The notes beneath the pieces are model-generated. The model saw only the letters and a list, made by a program, of their open reading frames with translations. It was not told where the DNA came from and did not search any database. Made by a program: the position numbers and the translations under genes. From Prevotella sp. (GTDB lineage: Bacteria; Bacteroidota; Bacteroidia; Bacteroidales; Bacteroidaceae): a DNA stretch of 41,770 bases. Where the stretch lies: assembly GCA_022769825.1 (NCBI GenBank), contig JALEJI010000043.1, forward strand, positions 1 through 41,770, in the 5' to 3' direction. Each line of letters opens with the position of its first letter. The stretch's first letter is position 1. Positions 1 through 7,496 of the stretch are shown in pieces.

Positions 1-165
1 GCTCACCCGCGGGGAGAATTGAACGGTTCGTTTTTCTACCCAAGCCGCATACACCATATATTATATAATGTGTACGGCTCGCTTCTTGTACTACTTCTCT
101 GTTTATGTAAATCTCTTCAAAGAACTCTTTTCTTGTTTGCTAACCAGCGTATTTCCGAAAAGCGA
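1..165 (-). other. Probable untranslated leader of an rRNA operon, with boxA-like motif
   Basis: Downstream of the 169-200 promoter, the minus strand carries GTTCTTTGAAGAGATTTA (108-125). This resembles the boxA antitermination motif of rRNA leaders (E. coli TGCTCTTTAACAATTTA). A hairpin follows, with arms at 43-54 and 70-79. No 16S sequence lies inside the window, so calling this an rRNA leader is an inference from the promoter strength, the boxA-like motif and the lack of an ORF. A leader of another non-coding transcript is the alternative. Confidence 0.4.
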
Positions 166-168
166 GTG

Positions 169-200
169 CAAAGGTATGGACTTTTACGATACCCTCCAAA
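169..200 (-). promoter_or_regulatory. Strong leftward Bacteroidetes-type promoter
   Basis: Read on the minus strand this is TTTG (197-200), a 20-nt spacer, then TACCTTTG (169-176), an exact match to the Bacteroidetes -33/-7 consensus. It drives transcription toward position 1 and off the window. No protein start is convincing in the roughly 160 nt that follow, so a stable RNA operon is the likely target. Confidence 0.7.
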
Positions 201-228
201 TGTTTTTGCGATTATTTTTCAAAAATGA

Positions 229-435
229 TGGATAATTGATGTAAATCAATGGAATGGGTGATTTTTTAGACGGGATAGACTTTATAGACTATTATAGACA
301 GGATAGACTATTATAGACAGATGGACAAGATGGACGGAATGGGCACATGAGGCAGGACAAGCCGCAGAAGAAACGCGACACATGTTGGTAGAAATGTTAA
401 AAATGCAACAAAATGAAGATTTTTAAGGCAAAAGA
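229..435. repeat. Non-coding stretch with short ATAGAC repeats
   Basis: This lies between the leftward promoter and the trp promoter. Positions about 268-320 contain five or so copies of ATAGAC spaced by a few bases, some as TTATAGAC and GGATAGAC. No gene, RNA or terminator is convincing here. Confidence 0.5.
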
Positions 436-466
436 TTTGCTAATTGAAACAAAACATATAACTTTG
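436..466 (+). promoter_or_regulatory. Promoter of the trp operon leader
   Basis: TTTG (436-439), a 19-nt spacer and TAACTTTG (459-466) match the Bacteroidetes promoter consensus. Transcription would start near 473. That gives a leader of about 500 nt before trpD, containing the 19-bp repeats, the leader peptide and the attenuator terminator. Confidence 0.7.
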
Positions 467-560
467 CAACTGAAATAGTAAACAGACAAGAAGCCTGAAA
501 CACTATCATTATAAGGTAAAGCATTATAAGGCAAGGCGTCTGCAACTATAAAATAAATTA

Positions 561-673
561 GAACCATAAACAAGACACGAACAATAAACAAGAACAAGAA
601 CAATAAATAAGAACACGAACAATAAATAAGAACACGAACAGCAAAAAAGAACACGAACAATAAATAAAAAAGC
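561..673 (+). repeat. 19-bp tandem repeat in the trp leader (six units)
   Basis: Units begin at about 561, 579, 598, 617, 636 and 655 with the pattern GAACAATAAATAAGAACAC. The third and fourth are identical and the outer ones are diverged or one base short. The array is A-rich and nearly free of T-rich pairing partners, so it should be single-stranded in the transcript. It ends 6 bp before the trp leader peptide start codon. Confidence 0.8.
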
Positions 674-679
674 AAGAAT

Positions 680-739
680 ATGACAAATAATGTATCTACA
701 TATTGGTGGTGGCGTAACTCAAGATTGATAAAGTCGTGA
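680..739 (+). CDS. trpL: trp operon leader peptide (19 codons, three consecutive Trp)
   Basis: ATG at 680, TGA at 737-739. The peptide is MTNNVSTYWWWRNSRLIKS, with three adjacent TGG codons at 704-712. It sits between a good promoter (436-466) and an intrinsic terminator (786-821), upstream of trpD. A run of Trp codons in a short leader ORF before a terminator is the classical design for ribosome-mediated attenuation: stalling on scarce charged tRNA-Trp would change leader folding. Positions 692-700, just before the Trp codons, are perfectly complementary to 752-760. Positions 733-739, at the end of the ORF, are perfectly complementary to 804-810 in the terminator. The upstream A-rich sequence would serve as ribosome entry without a Shine-Dalgarno site. 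The gene symbol is assigned by analogy; the peptide is too short for family recognition. Confidence 0.8.
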   Translation: MTNNVSTYWWWRNSRLIKS

Positions 740-785
740 GGAGCGAAGCCGTGTAGATACTTCAATCATAAGATGAAGAAACAAG

Positions 786-821
786 AAAGAGGCCTGCCGT
801 GAATCACGACAAGCCTCTTTT
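786..821 (+). terminator. Attenuator terminator upstream of trpD
   Basis: The 5' arm at 786-802 pairs with the 3' arm at 804-820 through 15 pairs and two C/A mismatches, with an effective loop of about 5 nt, followed by a short T run (818-821). It lies 47 nt after the leader peptide stop and about 160 nt before trpD. The 3' arm (804-810) can instead pair with 733-739, which would block the terminator. Confidence 0.75.
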
Positions 822-842
822 ACTTTATAATAAACACAACAT

Positions 843-977
843 AGAACATTATAATAAACTGAACGGTGAACATCAGAAGAACATTATAAGAAACTGAATG
901 GTGAACATCATAAGAAACAGAATGGTGGACATCATAAGAACATTATAATAAACATAACGAAGAACATTAAAAAATAC
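843..977 (+). repeat. 35-bp direct repeats between the attenuator and trpD
   Basis: Two near-identical 35-bp units lie at 843-877 and 878-912 (core AACATTATAA, then AAACTGAA, then GGTGAACATCA). Shortened copies follow at 913-936, 937-960 and 961-977. The array fills the space between the terminator and the trpD start codon. It has no ORF and no obvious hairpin. Confidence 0.75.
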
Positions 978-981
978 GGAT

Positions 982-1986
982 ATGAACATCACAGGCATTT
1001 TCAACCGTCTCCTCGACCATGAGGAGCTGAAACGTGAGGAAACAAAAGACTTGCTCATCGCCATCACGCACGGAGAGCTCAACGACGCGGAGATTGCCGC
1101 GCTCCTTACCGCCATCAAGATGCGCGGCATCACGGTGGACGAACTTCTCGGCTTCCGCGACGGCATCTTAGAGACTGGCGTGCCAGTGCCCTTGGACTGC
1201 GATAGATACATTGACGTAGTGGGAACAGGCGGCGACCGCAAGAATACGTTTAACATATCCACCACCGCTTGCTTCGTGATAGCCGGAGCTGGATACAAGG
1301 TGGCAAAGCACGGCAACTACGCCGCCACGAGCGTGAGTGGGGCTTCAAACGTGATAAAGAACCACGGCGTGACGTTCACTGATGACATCGACAAGCTCAA
1401 CCGCTCGATAAACGAGTGCGGCATTGTTTATCTCCACGCCCAGCTCTTTGCCAAGGCAATGAAGTTTGTTGGCGCCATACGCAAGGCGTTGCCCTTCCCG
1501 ACTTTCTTCAATCTCCTCGGCCCCATCATCAACCCGTCGAAGCCCCAGTGCCAGCTCCTTGGCACCGCCACGCTCGACCAGATGCGCCTCTACCAGCAGG
1601 TGTACCAGAAGATAGGCATCGACTACGGCATCGTGAACAGCATTGACGGCTACGACGAGATTTCGCTCACGAGCGACTTCAAGGTCATCACCAACGACTA
1701 CGAGCGCATATTCAAGCCCTCCGACCTCGGGTTCAAGACGGCCAAGCCAGAGGAGATAGTAGGCGGAGCCACAGAGGAAGAAGCCAAGCAGATTTTCGAC
1801 AACGTGCTGGCCAACACCGCATTGCCCGCGCAGAAGAACATAGTGCTGGCCAACGCCGCGTTCGGCATCCAGGTGCTGGAGAAAGGCAAGAAGCCTATAA
1901 GCGAATGCATAGACATAGCACGCGAGAGCATAGACAGCGGCAAGGCATTGGCGACATTCAAGAAGTTTGTTGAGTTGAACAAGTAA
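982..1986 (+). CDS. trpD: Anthranilate phosphoribosyltransferase
   Basis: Transfers phosphoribose from PRPP to anthranilate, the second committed step of tryptophan synthesis, in the cytosol. The protein is 334 residues, normal for the family. It carries the PRPP/anthranilate-binding signature GTGGDRKNTFNIST near residue 81 and KHGNYAATS shortly after. A DD(E)-type Mg site region is expected later but was not aligned. ATG at 982 follows the leader repeats directly. It is the first structural gene of the operon; trpC begins 17 bp after its stop. Expression should depend on the upstream attenuator. Confidence 0.96.
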   Translation: MNITGIFNRLLDHEELKREETKDLLIAITHGELNDAEIAALLTAIKMRGITVDELLGFRDGILETGVPVPLDCDRYIDVVGTGGDRKNTFNISTTACFVIAGAGYKVAKHGNYAATSVSGASNVIKNHGVTFTDDIDKLNRSINECGIVYLHAQLFAKAMKFVGAIRKALPFPTFFNLLGPIINPSKPQCQLLGTATLDQMRLYQQVYQKIGIDYGIVNSIDGYDEISLTSDFKVITNDYERIFKPSDLGFKTAKPEEIVGGATEEEAKQIFDNVLANTALPAQKNIVLANAAFGIQVLEKGKKPISECIDIARESIDSGKALATFKKFVELNK

Positions 1987-2003
1987 TCCCCAAATTCTGA
2001 CCC

Positions 2004-2792
2004 ATGGACATATTAGAAGAGATAGTGGCCCACAAGCGGGTGGAGATTGACGAGCGCAAGCGGTTCGTCCCCCTCCAGCAATTCACTGGCGCCATACAAC
2101 AGATGATGGATGAAGGCAAGCCCGCCTCCATGAGCGAGGCCCTGACATCATCGGCCACAGGCATCATAGCCGAGTTTAAGCGCAAGAGCCCATCGAAGGG
2201 TTGGATCCATCGCGACGTGAAGCCGCAAGAGGTGACCCCACTCTACCAGAGCAACGAGGCGTCGGCACTGAGCATCCTCACCGACACGCAATATTTCGGC
2301 GGCTACGACGAGTATATCCAGCAAGCGCGGCAAGCCGGGGTTACGATACCCATACTCTACAAGAACTTCATCATCGACGAATACCAGCTGTTCCAGGCCC
2401 GTTTCTGCGGAGCCTCGGCGGTGTTGCTCATCGCCGCCTGCCTCACCAAGGACGAATGCAAGCACTTGCAGCACCTGGCCCACGAACTTGGCATGGAGAC
2501 CCTGCTGGAGATGCACAACTACCGCGATTTCGACTACGCCTCGCTGGAGCCCGACATGTATGGCATAAACAACCGCAATCTCGGCACGTTCACCACCGAC
2601 GTGAACAACAGCTTCCGCCTCGCCAGCCGACTGCCCCAAGGCGCTTGCCTCGTGAGCGAGAGCGGCATAAGCCATCCCGACACCGTGAAAGAGCTACGGG
2701 AAGTGGGATTCAGAGGATTCCTTATCGGAGAGAGATTCATGAGAGAGGCTGACCCTGGCGCGGCCCTCAAACAATTCATTGAAGAGGTATGA
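2004..2792 (+). CDS. trpC: Indole-3-glycerol-phosphate synthase
   Basis: Closes the ring of CdRP to indole-3-glycerol phosphate with loss of CO2. The protein is 262 residues, a single TIM barrel and not fused to TrpF. Recognisable motifs are the N-terminal ILEEIVAHKRVEI helix, IIAEFKRKSPSKG with the catalytic Lys, ILYKNFIIDEYQ, GINNRNL and the C-terminal phosphate-binding VSESGI and FLIGERFM. The last codon overlaps the trpF start as ATGA (2789-2792), implying coupled translation. Confidence 0.96.
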   Translation: MDILEEIVAHKRVEIDERKRFVPLQQFTGAIQQMMDEGKPASMSEALTSSATGIIAEFKRKSPSKGWIHRDVKPQEVTPLYQSNEASALSILTDTQYFGGYDEYIQQARQAGVTIPILYKNFIIDEYQLFQARFCGASAVLLIAACLTKDECKHLQHLAHELGMETLLEMHNYRDFDYASLEPDMYGINNRNLGTFTTDVNNSFRLASRLPQGACLVSESGISHPDTVKELREVGFRGFLIGERFMREADPGAALKQFIEEV

Positions 2793-3514
2793 TAATAAAA
2801 GTATGTGGGATGCGTGATGCCCAAAACATCCGCGACGTGGCCGAGCTCAACATTGACATGATGGGGTTCAACTTCTGGCCAAAGAGCAAACGCTACGTCA
2901 ACATGATAAGCTCACAGGCCGGCATCGTGCCCGACTACAGCCAGGAGCGGCTATGCGAAATAGCCAACAATAGCGGCTCGCCACGATACGCCTTCCCAAA
3001 GAGGGTAAAACGCGTGGGCGTGTTCGTCGACGAGATGCCGCAAACGATAGTGACTCGCGTGTACAACTATTCGCTCGACTACATCCAGCTCCACGGAGAC
3101 GAGACGCCAACGCTGATAGACAACCTGCGGAGCACGTTGGTGCCTGACATCGTGCCCGAGATAAAGTTCATAAAAGCCTTTGGCATATCCACCGCCGCCG
3201 ACTTCGCCGCGTGCGAGGCTTTCGAGGGAAAGGCCGACCTTCTGCTCTTCGACTACAAGACGACAGGGCGCGGAGGCAGCGGCAAGCACTTCGACTGGTC
3301 GTTGCTCGACGCCTACCACGGCTCTACGCCGTTCCTGCTCAGTGGCGGCATAGGCCCCGACGACGCTGAAGAGATTTCGCGAATAAGCCATCCGCTATTC
3401 GCCGGCGTCGACGTGAACAGCCGCTTCGAGACAGAGCCAGCCATGAAAGACGTGGAAAAGCTGAGAGGTTTCGTGGAGCGCATAAGACATCATAACACAA
3501 TGGGAAACCTGTAA
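2789..3514 (+). CDS. trpF: Phosphoribosylanthranilate isomerase
   Basis: Isomerises phosphoribosylanthranilate to CdRP. It begins IIKVCGMRD, with the catalytic Cys, and has MGFNFWPKSKRYV, VGVFVDE, IQLHGDE with the catalytic Asp region, and a C-terminal LSGGIGPDDAEEI phosphate site. At 241 residues it is longer than the usual 200-210. The extra length is largely an insertion between KRYV and VGVFVDE (about residues 35-70). The start overlaps trpC by 4 nt; trpA follows after 13 nt. Confidence 0.95.
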   Translation: MIIKVCGMRDAQNIRDVAELNIDMMGFNFWPKSKRYVNMISSQAGIVPDYSQERLCEIANNSGSPRYAFPKRVKRVGVFVDEMPQTIVTRVYNYSLDYIQLHGDETPTLIDNLRSTLVPDIVPEIKFIKAFGISTAADFAACEAFEGKADLLLFDYKTTGRGGSGKHFDWSLLDAYHGSTPFLLSGGIGPDDAEEISRISHPLFAGVDVNSRFETEPAMKDVEKLRGFVERIRHHNTMGNL

Positions 3515-3527
3515 AAGCAACATAGCT

Positions 3528-4304
3528 ATGAACAAAATCAATCAAGTATTTGCCAACCGTGGCGACAGGAAACTGCTCAGCCTGTATTTCTGTGCCGGCT
3601 GCCCCACCCTGGACGGCACGGCGGATGTGATCAAGGCCATGGAGCGCCACGGCATCGACTTCGTGGAAGTGGGCATGCCCTTCAGCGACCCGCTCGCCGA
3701 CGGCCCCGTGATACAGTCGGCAGGAGCCATAGCCCTGAAGAATGGCATGACTACCCGACTGCTTCTCTCGCAGCTCAAGGCCATCAAGGATGAAGTGTCG
3801 ATACCATTGATATTCATGGGGTATCTCAACCCGATACTGCATTATGGATACGAGAAGTTCTTCGCCGACCTCGCCGACAGCGGCGTGTCGGGCGTCATCA
3901 TCCCCGACCTTCCATTTGCCGACTACCAGACGATAGTGAAACCCATCGCCGACCGCTACGACATTCGCGTCATCATGATGATAACGCCGGAGACGAGCGA
4001 CGAGCGCATAAGGTTCATCGACGACAACACCGACGGCTTCATCTACATGGTGTCGTCGGCAAGCGTAACGGGAGCGCAAAAGGAGTTCGACGCCAAGAAG
4101 GTGGCTTATTTCAGCCACATCAACTCCATGAACCTCCGCATACCCCGCATGATAGGTTTCGGCATAAGCAACAAGCAGACGCTTGACAGCGCGCAACAAA
4201 ACGCCGCCGGTGCCATAATAGGCAGCAAGTTCGTGAACCTGCTGCGCGAGACCAACGACCCCGACAAGGCCCTCGACAAGCTCATGAAAGCACTGGGAGA
4301 GTGA
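3528..4304 (+). CDS. trpA: Tryptophan synthase alpha chain
   Basis: Cleaves indole-3-glycerol phosphate to indole and glyceraldehyde-3-phosphate, passing indole to TrpB in the alpha2beta2 complex. It is 258 residues. The family signature VEVGMPFSDPLADGPVIQ near residue 45 includes the catalytic Glu, and a conserved PDLPF follows with the catalytic Asp. The C-terminal GFGISNKQT and AIIGSKFV form the phosphate site. Here trpA precedes trpB, the reverse of the usual trpBA pair. Confidence 0.96.
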   Translation: MNKINQVFANRGDRKLLSLYFCAGCPTLDGTADVIKAMERHGIDFVEVGMPFSDPLADGPVIQSAGAIALKNGMTTRLLLSQLKAIKDEVSIPLIFMGYLNPILHYGYEKFFADLADSGVSGVIIPDLPFADYQTIVKPIADRYDIRVIMMITPETSDERIRFIDDNTDGFIYMVSSASVTGAQKEFDAKKVAYFSHINSMNLRIPRMIGFGISNKQTLDSAQQNAAGAIIGSKFVNLLRETNDPDKALDKLMKALGE

Positions 4305-4336
4305 ATAAGAGGAACAAATATAAAAAGAACAAGACT

Positions 4337-5533
4337 ATGGAACCAGACAAGAACGGCTTTTTCGGCCAATATGGCGGGGCGTACATCCCAGAGATATTAT
4401 ATAAGGTGGTGCACGACCTGCAAGACCAGTACAAGGAGATAATAGACTCCAAGGAGTTTCAAGACGAGTATGGGCTACTGCTGAAAGACTACGTGGGCCG
4501 ACCATCCCCACTCTACTATGCCAAGCGCATGAGCGAGAAATACGGTTGCAAGCTCTACCTGAAGCGTGAGGACCTGAACCACACGGGCGCCCACAAGATA
4601 AACAACACCATTGGCCAGATACTCATGGCCAAGAAGATGGGCAAGACGCGCGTCATCGCCGAGACCGGCGCCGGACAGCACGGCGTGGCCACGGCCACCG
4701 TTTGCGCGCTGTTCGACATGGAGTGCGAGATTTTCATGGGCAAGACCGACGTGGAGCGCCAACACACCAACGTGGAGCGCATGAAGATGCTCGGAGCCAA
4801 GGTTCACCCCGTGACCACGGGCAACATGACCCTGAGCGACGCCTGCACCGCCGCCATCAGGGACTGGTGTTGCCACCCCGACACCACGTTCTACATCGTG
4901 GGCTCCACGATGGGGCCTCACCCCTACCCCGACATCGTGGCGAGGCTGCAAAGCGTGATATCAAAAGAGCTGAAATGGCAACTCCAGGAGAAGATTGGCC
5001 GAGACTACCCCGACTATCTCGTGGCTTGCGTGGGAGGCGGAAGCAACGCCGCCGGCACCATTTACCACTACATCGAGGACTCTCGCGTGAAGATTGTGCT
5101 GGCCGAGGCCGGAGGCCACGGCGTTGACACCGACCACACCGCCGCCACCATACATTGCGGCACCAAGGGCATAGTGCACGGCTCGCGCACACTCGTCATG
5201 CAAGACGACGACGGCCAGATAAAAGAGGCGTTCACCATATCGGCCGGCCTCGACTACCCGGGCATAGGACCCATGCACGCGCATCTGGCCAAAACGGGAC
5301 GCGAGAAGGTAGTGGCCATAAACGACGACGAGGCCATACGCGCCGGATACGAGCTGACGCGCATGGAGGGAATAATACCCGCCATAGAGAGCGCGCACGC
5401 CGTGGCGGCACTGTCGAAGATGACTTTCAAGCCCGACGACGTGGTAGTGCTCACGGTGTCGGGACGTGGCGACAAGGACATCGAGACATATCTCAACAAC
5501 AAAGACATGGCAGGGGATTATGGCAAGTTTTAA
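4337..5533 (+). CDS. trpB: Tryptophan synthase beta chain
   Basis: PLP enzyme that condenses indole with serine to tryptophan. The chosen start is ATG at 4337 (MEPDKNGFFGQYGG), giving 398 residues, the standard size. A GTG 36 bp upstream would add a Lys/Asn-rich tail and overlap trpA, which is less likely. Motifs: LNHTGAHKINN with the PLP lysine, AETGAGQHG, GGGSNA phosphate loop, and the GRGDKD C-terminal motif. Its last 14 nt overlap the start of trpE. Confidence 0.96.
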   Translation: MEPDKNGFFGQYGGAYIPEILYKVVHDLQDQYKEIIDSKEFQDEYGLLLKDYVGRPSPLYYAKRMSEKYGCKLYLKREDLNHTGAHKINNTIGQILMAKKMGKTRVIAETGAGQHGVATATVCALFDMECEIFMGKTDVERQHTNVERMKMLGAKVHPVTTGNMTLSDACTAAIRDWCCHPDTTFYIVGSTMGPHPYPDIVARLQSVISKELKWQLQEKIGRDYPDYLVACVGGGSNAAGTIYHYIEDSRVKIVLAEAGGHGVDTDHTAATIHCGTKGIVHGSRTLVMQDDDGQIKEAFTISAGLDYPGIGPMHAHLAKTGREKVVAINDDEAIRAGYELTRMEGIIPAIESAHAVAALSKMTFKPDDVVVLTVSGRGDKDIETYLNNKDMAGDYGKF

Positions 5534-6929
5534 TTATCACACCACTACGAAAAGGCTGCTCGGCGACCTCTTCACGCCCGTCAGCCTCTACATGCGCCTG
5601 CGCGACCTTTACCCGCAGTCGATGCTCATGGAAAGCTCCGACTATCACGGAAGCGAGAACGCCAAGAGCTTCATCGGCATAGACCCCATGGCGAGCATAC
5701 AAGTGGCCCACGGGACACTGACGATGACCTTCCCCGACGGCAGCTCAGTAAAGAGGGACATACCCGTGGAGAACAGCGACAAGCCGAAGCTGGCCGTGGC
5801 AAAGGCCATGAACGACTTTTTGGGCAGTTTCCACGTCGAAGGCGAAGGCTGCCAATACTACGGCATATTCGGCTTCACGTCGGCCAACGCCGTGCGCTAC
5901 TTCGAGAACATACCGGTGAAGGACACCACCATGGAGCGCAACGACGCGCCCGACATTCTCTACCTCCTCTTCAAGGACATCATCGTGTTCGACCATTTCA
6001 ACAACATGATCGACTTCATTACCCTTGGCACGGCCGACGAGCTGCAAAACCTGCTGACCGCGGCCAACAAGCCCAACGTGAAGCCTTACGGGTTCCACGC
6101 CGTGGGCGGCGCCACGTCGACGCTGACCGACGAGGAGCACAAGGCCAACATAAGGCGCTGCGTGCGCCATTGCCTGCGAGGCGACGTGTTCCAGATAGTG
6201 ATAAGCCGAAGGTTCATACAGAAATATGAGGGCGACGACTTCAAGCTCTACCGCGTGTTGCGCTCCATCAACCCCAGCCCCTACCTGTTCTACTTCGACT
6301 TCGGCGGCTACCGCATCTTCGGCTCATCGCCCGAGACCCACAACCGCATAGTGGGCAACAAGGCGTTTATAGACCCCATTGCCGGCACCACGAAACGCAC
6401 GGGCAACACCGAGCAAGACCGCAAGAACGCCGAGTTTCTGCGCAACGACCCCAAGGAGAACGCCGAGCACGTGATGCTCGTGGACCTGGCACGCAACGAC
6501 CTCAGCCGCAACTGCCACAACGTGAAGGTGGACTTCTACAAGGACATGCAATATTACAGCCACGTCATCCACCTGGTGAGCCGTGTCAGCGGCGAGCTCA
6601 ACGATGGCGCCGACCACACGCTGGAGTTTATCGACACCTTCCCCGCCGGCACGCTGAGCGGCGCGCCAAAGGTGAGGGCGCTGCAGCTCATCAACGAGAT
6701 GGAGCCACACAACCGCGGTGCCTACGGAGGTTGCATAGGCTCGATAAGCCTCAACGGCGACCTAAACCAAGCTATCGTGATACGCACGTTCATCAGCCGC
6801 AACGGCGAGCTGTGGTTCCAGGCCGGGTCGGGCGTGACGGCAAAGAGCAACGACGACTATGAGCTGCAAGAAAGCAACAACAAGCTCGGAGCATTAGTGA
6901 AAGCCATAAAGGAAGCAGAAAGACTATGA
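5520..6929 (+). CDS. trpE: Anthranilate synthase component I
   Basis: Makes anthranilate from chorismate using ammonia from TrpG. I chose ATG 5520 (MASFNYHTTT), giving 469 residues. The longer frame would run far into trpB. The chorismate-binding domain shows FIDPIAGTTKRTG, the DLARNDLSR motif, and TFPAGTLSGAPKVRAL near the C-terminal third. Feedback inhibition by tryptophan is known for the family; the N-terminal region that binds it is present but was not checked residue by residue. Its stop overlaps trpG as ATGA. Confidence 0.96.
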   Translation: MASFNYHTTTKRLLGDLFTPVSLYMRLRDLYPQSMLMESSDYHGSENAKSFIGIDPMASIQVAHGTLTMTFPDGSSVKRDIPVENSDKPKLAVAKAMNDFLGSFHVEGEGCQYYGIFGFTSANAVRYFENIPVKDTTMERNDAPDILYLLFKDIIVFDHFNNMIDFITLGTADELQNLLTAANKPNVKPYGFHAVGGATSTLTDEEHKANIRRCVRHCLRGDVFQIVISRRFIQKYEGDDFKLYRVLRSINPSPYLFYFDFGGYRIFGSSPETHNRIVGNKAFIDPIAGTTKRTGNTEQDRKNAEFLRNDPKENAEHVMLVDLARNDLSRNCHNVKVDFYKDMQYYSHVIHLVSRVSGELNDGADHTLEFIDTFPAGTLSGAPKVRALQLINEMEPHNRGAYGGCIGSISLNGDLNQAIVIRTFISRNGELWFQAGSGVTAKSNDDYELQESNNKLGALVKAIKEAERL

Positions 6930-7489
6930 AAACAGTGATTATAGACAACTACGACTCCTTCACCTTCAACCTCGCGCACCTCTTAAAGGAATTGGGCGCC
7001 GAGGTCGACGTGGTGCGCAACGACCAGTTTGAGTTGCCCGCCTTGGAGCGATACGACAAGATAGTGCTCTCGCCCGGCCCCGGCATTCCGTCGGAGGCCG
7101 GACTCCTGCTCGACGTGATACGCGCTTACGCCGGACGCAAGCCCATGCTCGGCGTATGCCTTGGCCACCAGGCCATCGGCGAGGTGTTCGGCGCCAAGCT
7201 GGAGAACCTGACGGAGGTATACCACGGCGTGGCGACCGACTGCGAGCACTTCTCCAACGACCCCATCTTCAATGGCATGCCCAGGCATTTCGAGGTCGGG
7301 CGATACCACAGCTGGGTGGTCAGCAAGGATGGGCTCCCCGACTGCCTTGAAGTGACGGCGACCAGTCCCGACGGCAACATCATGGCATTGCGCCACAAGC
7401 GCTATCCGGTGCACGGCATACAGTTCCACCCAGAGAGCGTGCTCACGCCCCTCGGCAGGCAGATAGTGGGCAACTGGCTGAACGAATGA
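6926..7489 (+). CDS. trpG: Anthranilate synthase component II (glutamine amidotransferase)
   Basis: Releases ammonia from glutamine for TrpE. It is a 187-residue class I amidotransferase. The nucleophile lies in LGVCLGHQAIGE (about residue 79) and the catalytic His/Glu pair in QFHPESVLTP near the C-terminus. NYDSFTFNL at the N-terminus is typical. It could also serve para-aminobenzoate synthesis in genomes lacking pabA; that cannot be judged from this window. It overlaps trpE by 4 nt and ends 7 nt before the next gene. Confidence 0.95.
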   Translation: MKTVIIDNYDSFTFNLAHLLKELGAEVDVVRNDQFELPALERYDKIVLSPGPGIPSEAGLLLDVIRAYAGRKPMLGVCLGHQAIGEVFGAKLENLTEVYHGVATDCEHFSNDPIFNGMPRHFEVGRYHSWVVSKDGLPDCLEVTATSPDGNIMALRHKRYPVHGIQFHPESVLTPLGRQIVGNWLNE

Positions 7490-7496
7490 CGTTGCC

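Noticed and set aside
561..673. Possible CRISPR or iteron origin
   Set aside because: The 19-bp units are head to tail without spacers, there is no replication gene nearby, and the position inside the trp leader is better explained as leader sequence.
397..765. 122-codon minus-strand frame, very rich in Phe, Leu and Tyr
   Set aside because: It is the reverse of the A-rich trp leader and its 19-bp repeats, which explains the bias. There is no promoter or motif, and the plus strand has the promoter, leader ORF and attenuator.
873..1316. 147-codon minus-strand frame overlapping trpD
   Set aside because: It crosses the 35-bp repeats and the start of trpD and its product is low-complexity, so it is a shadow frame.
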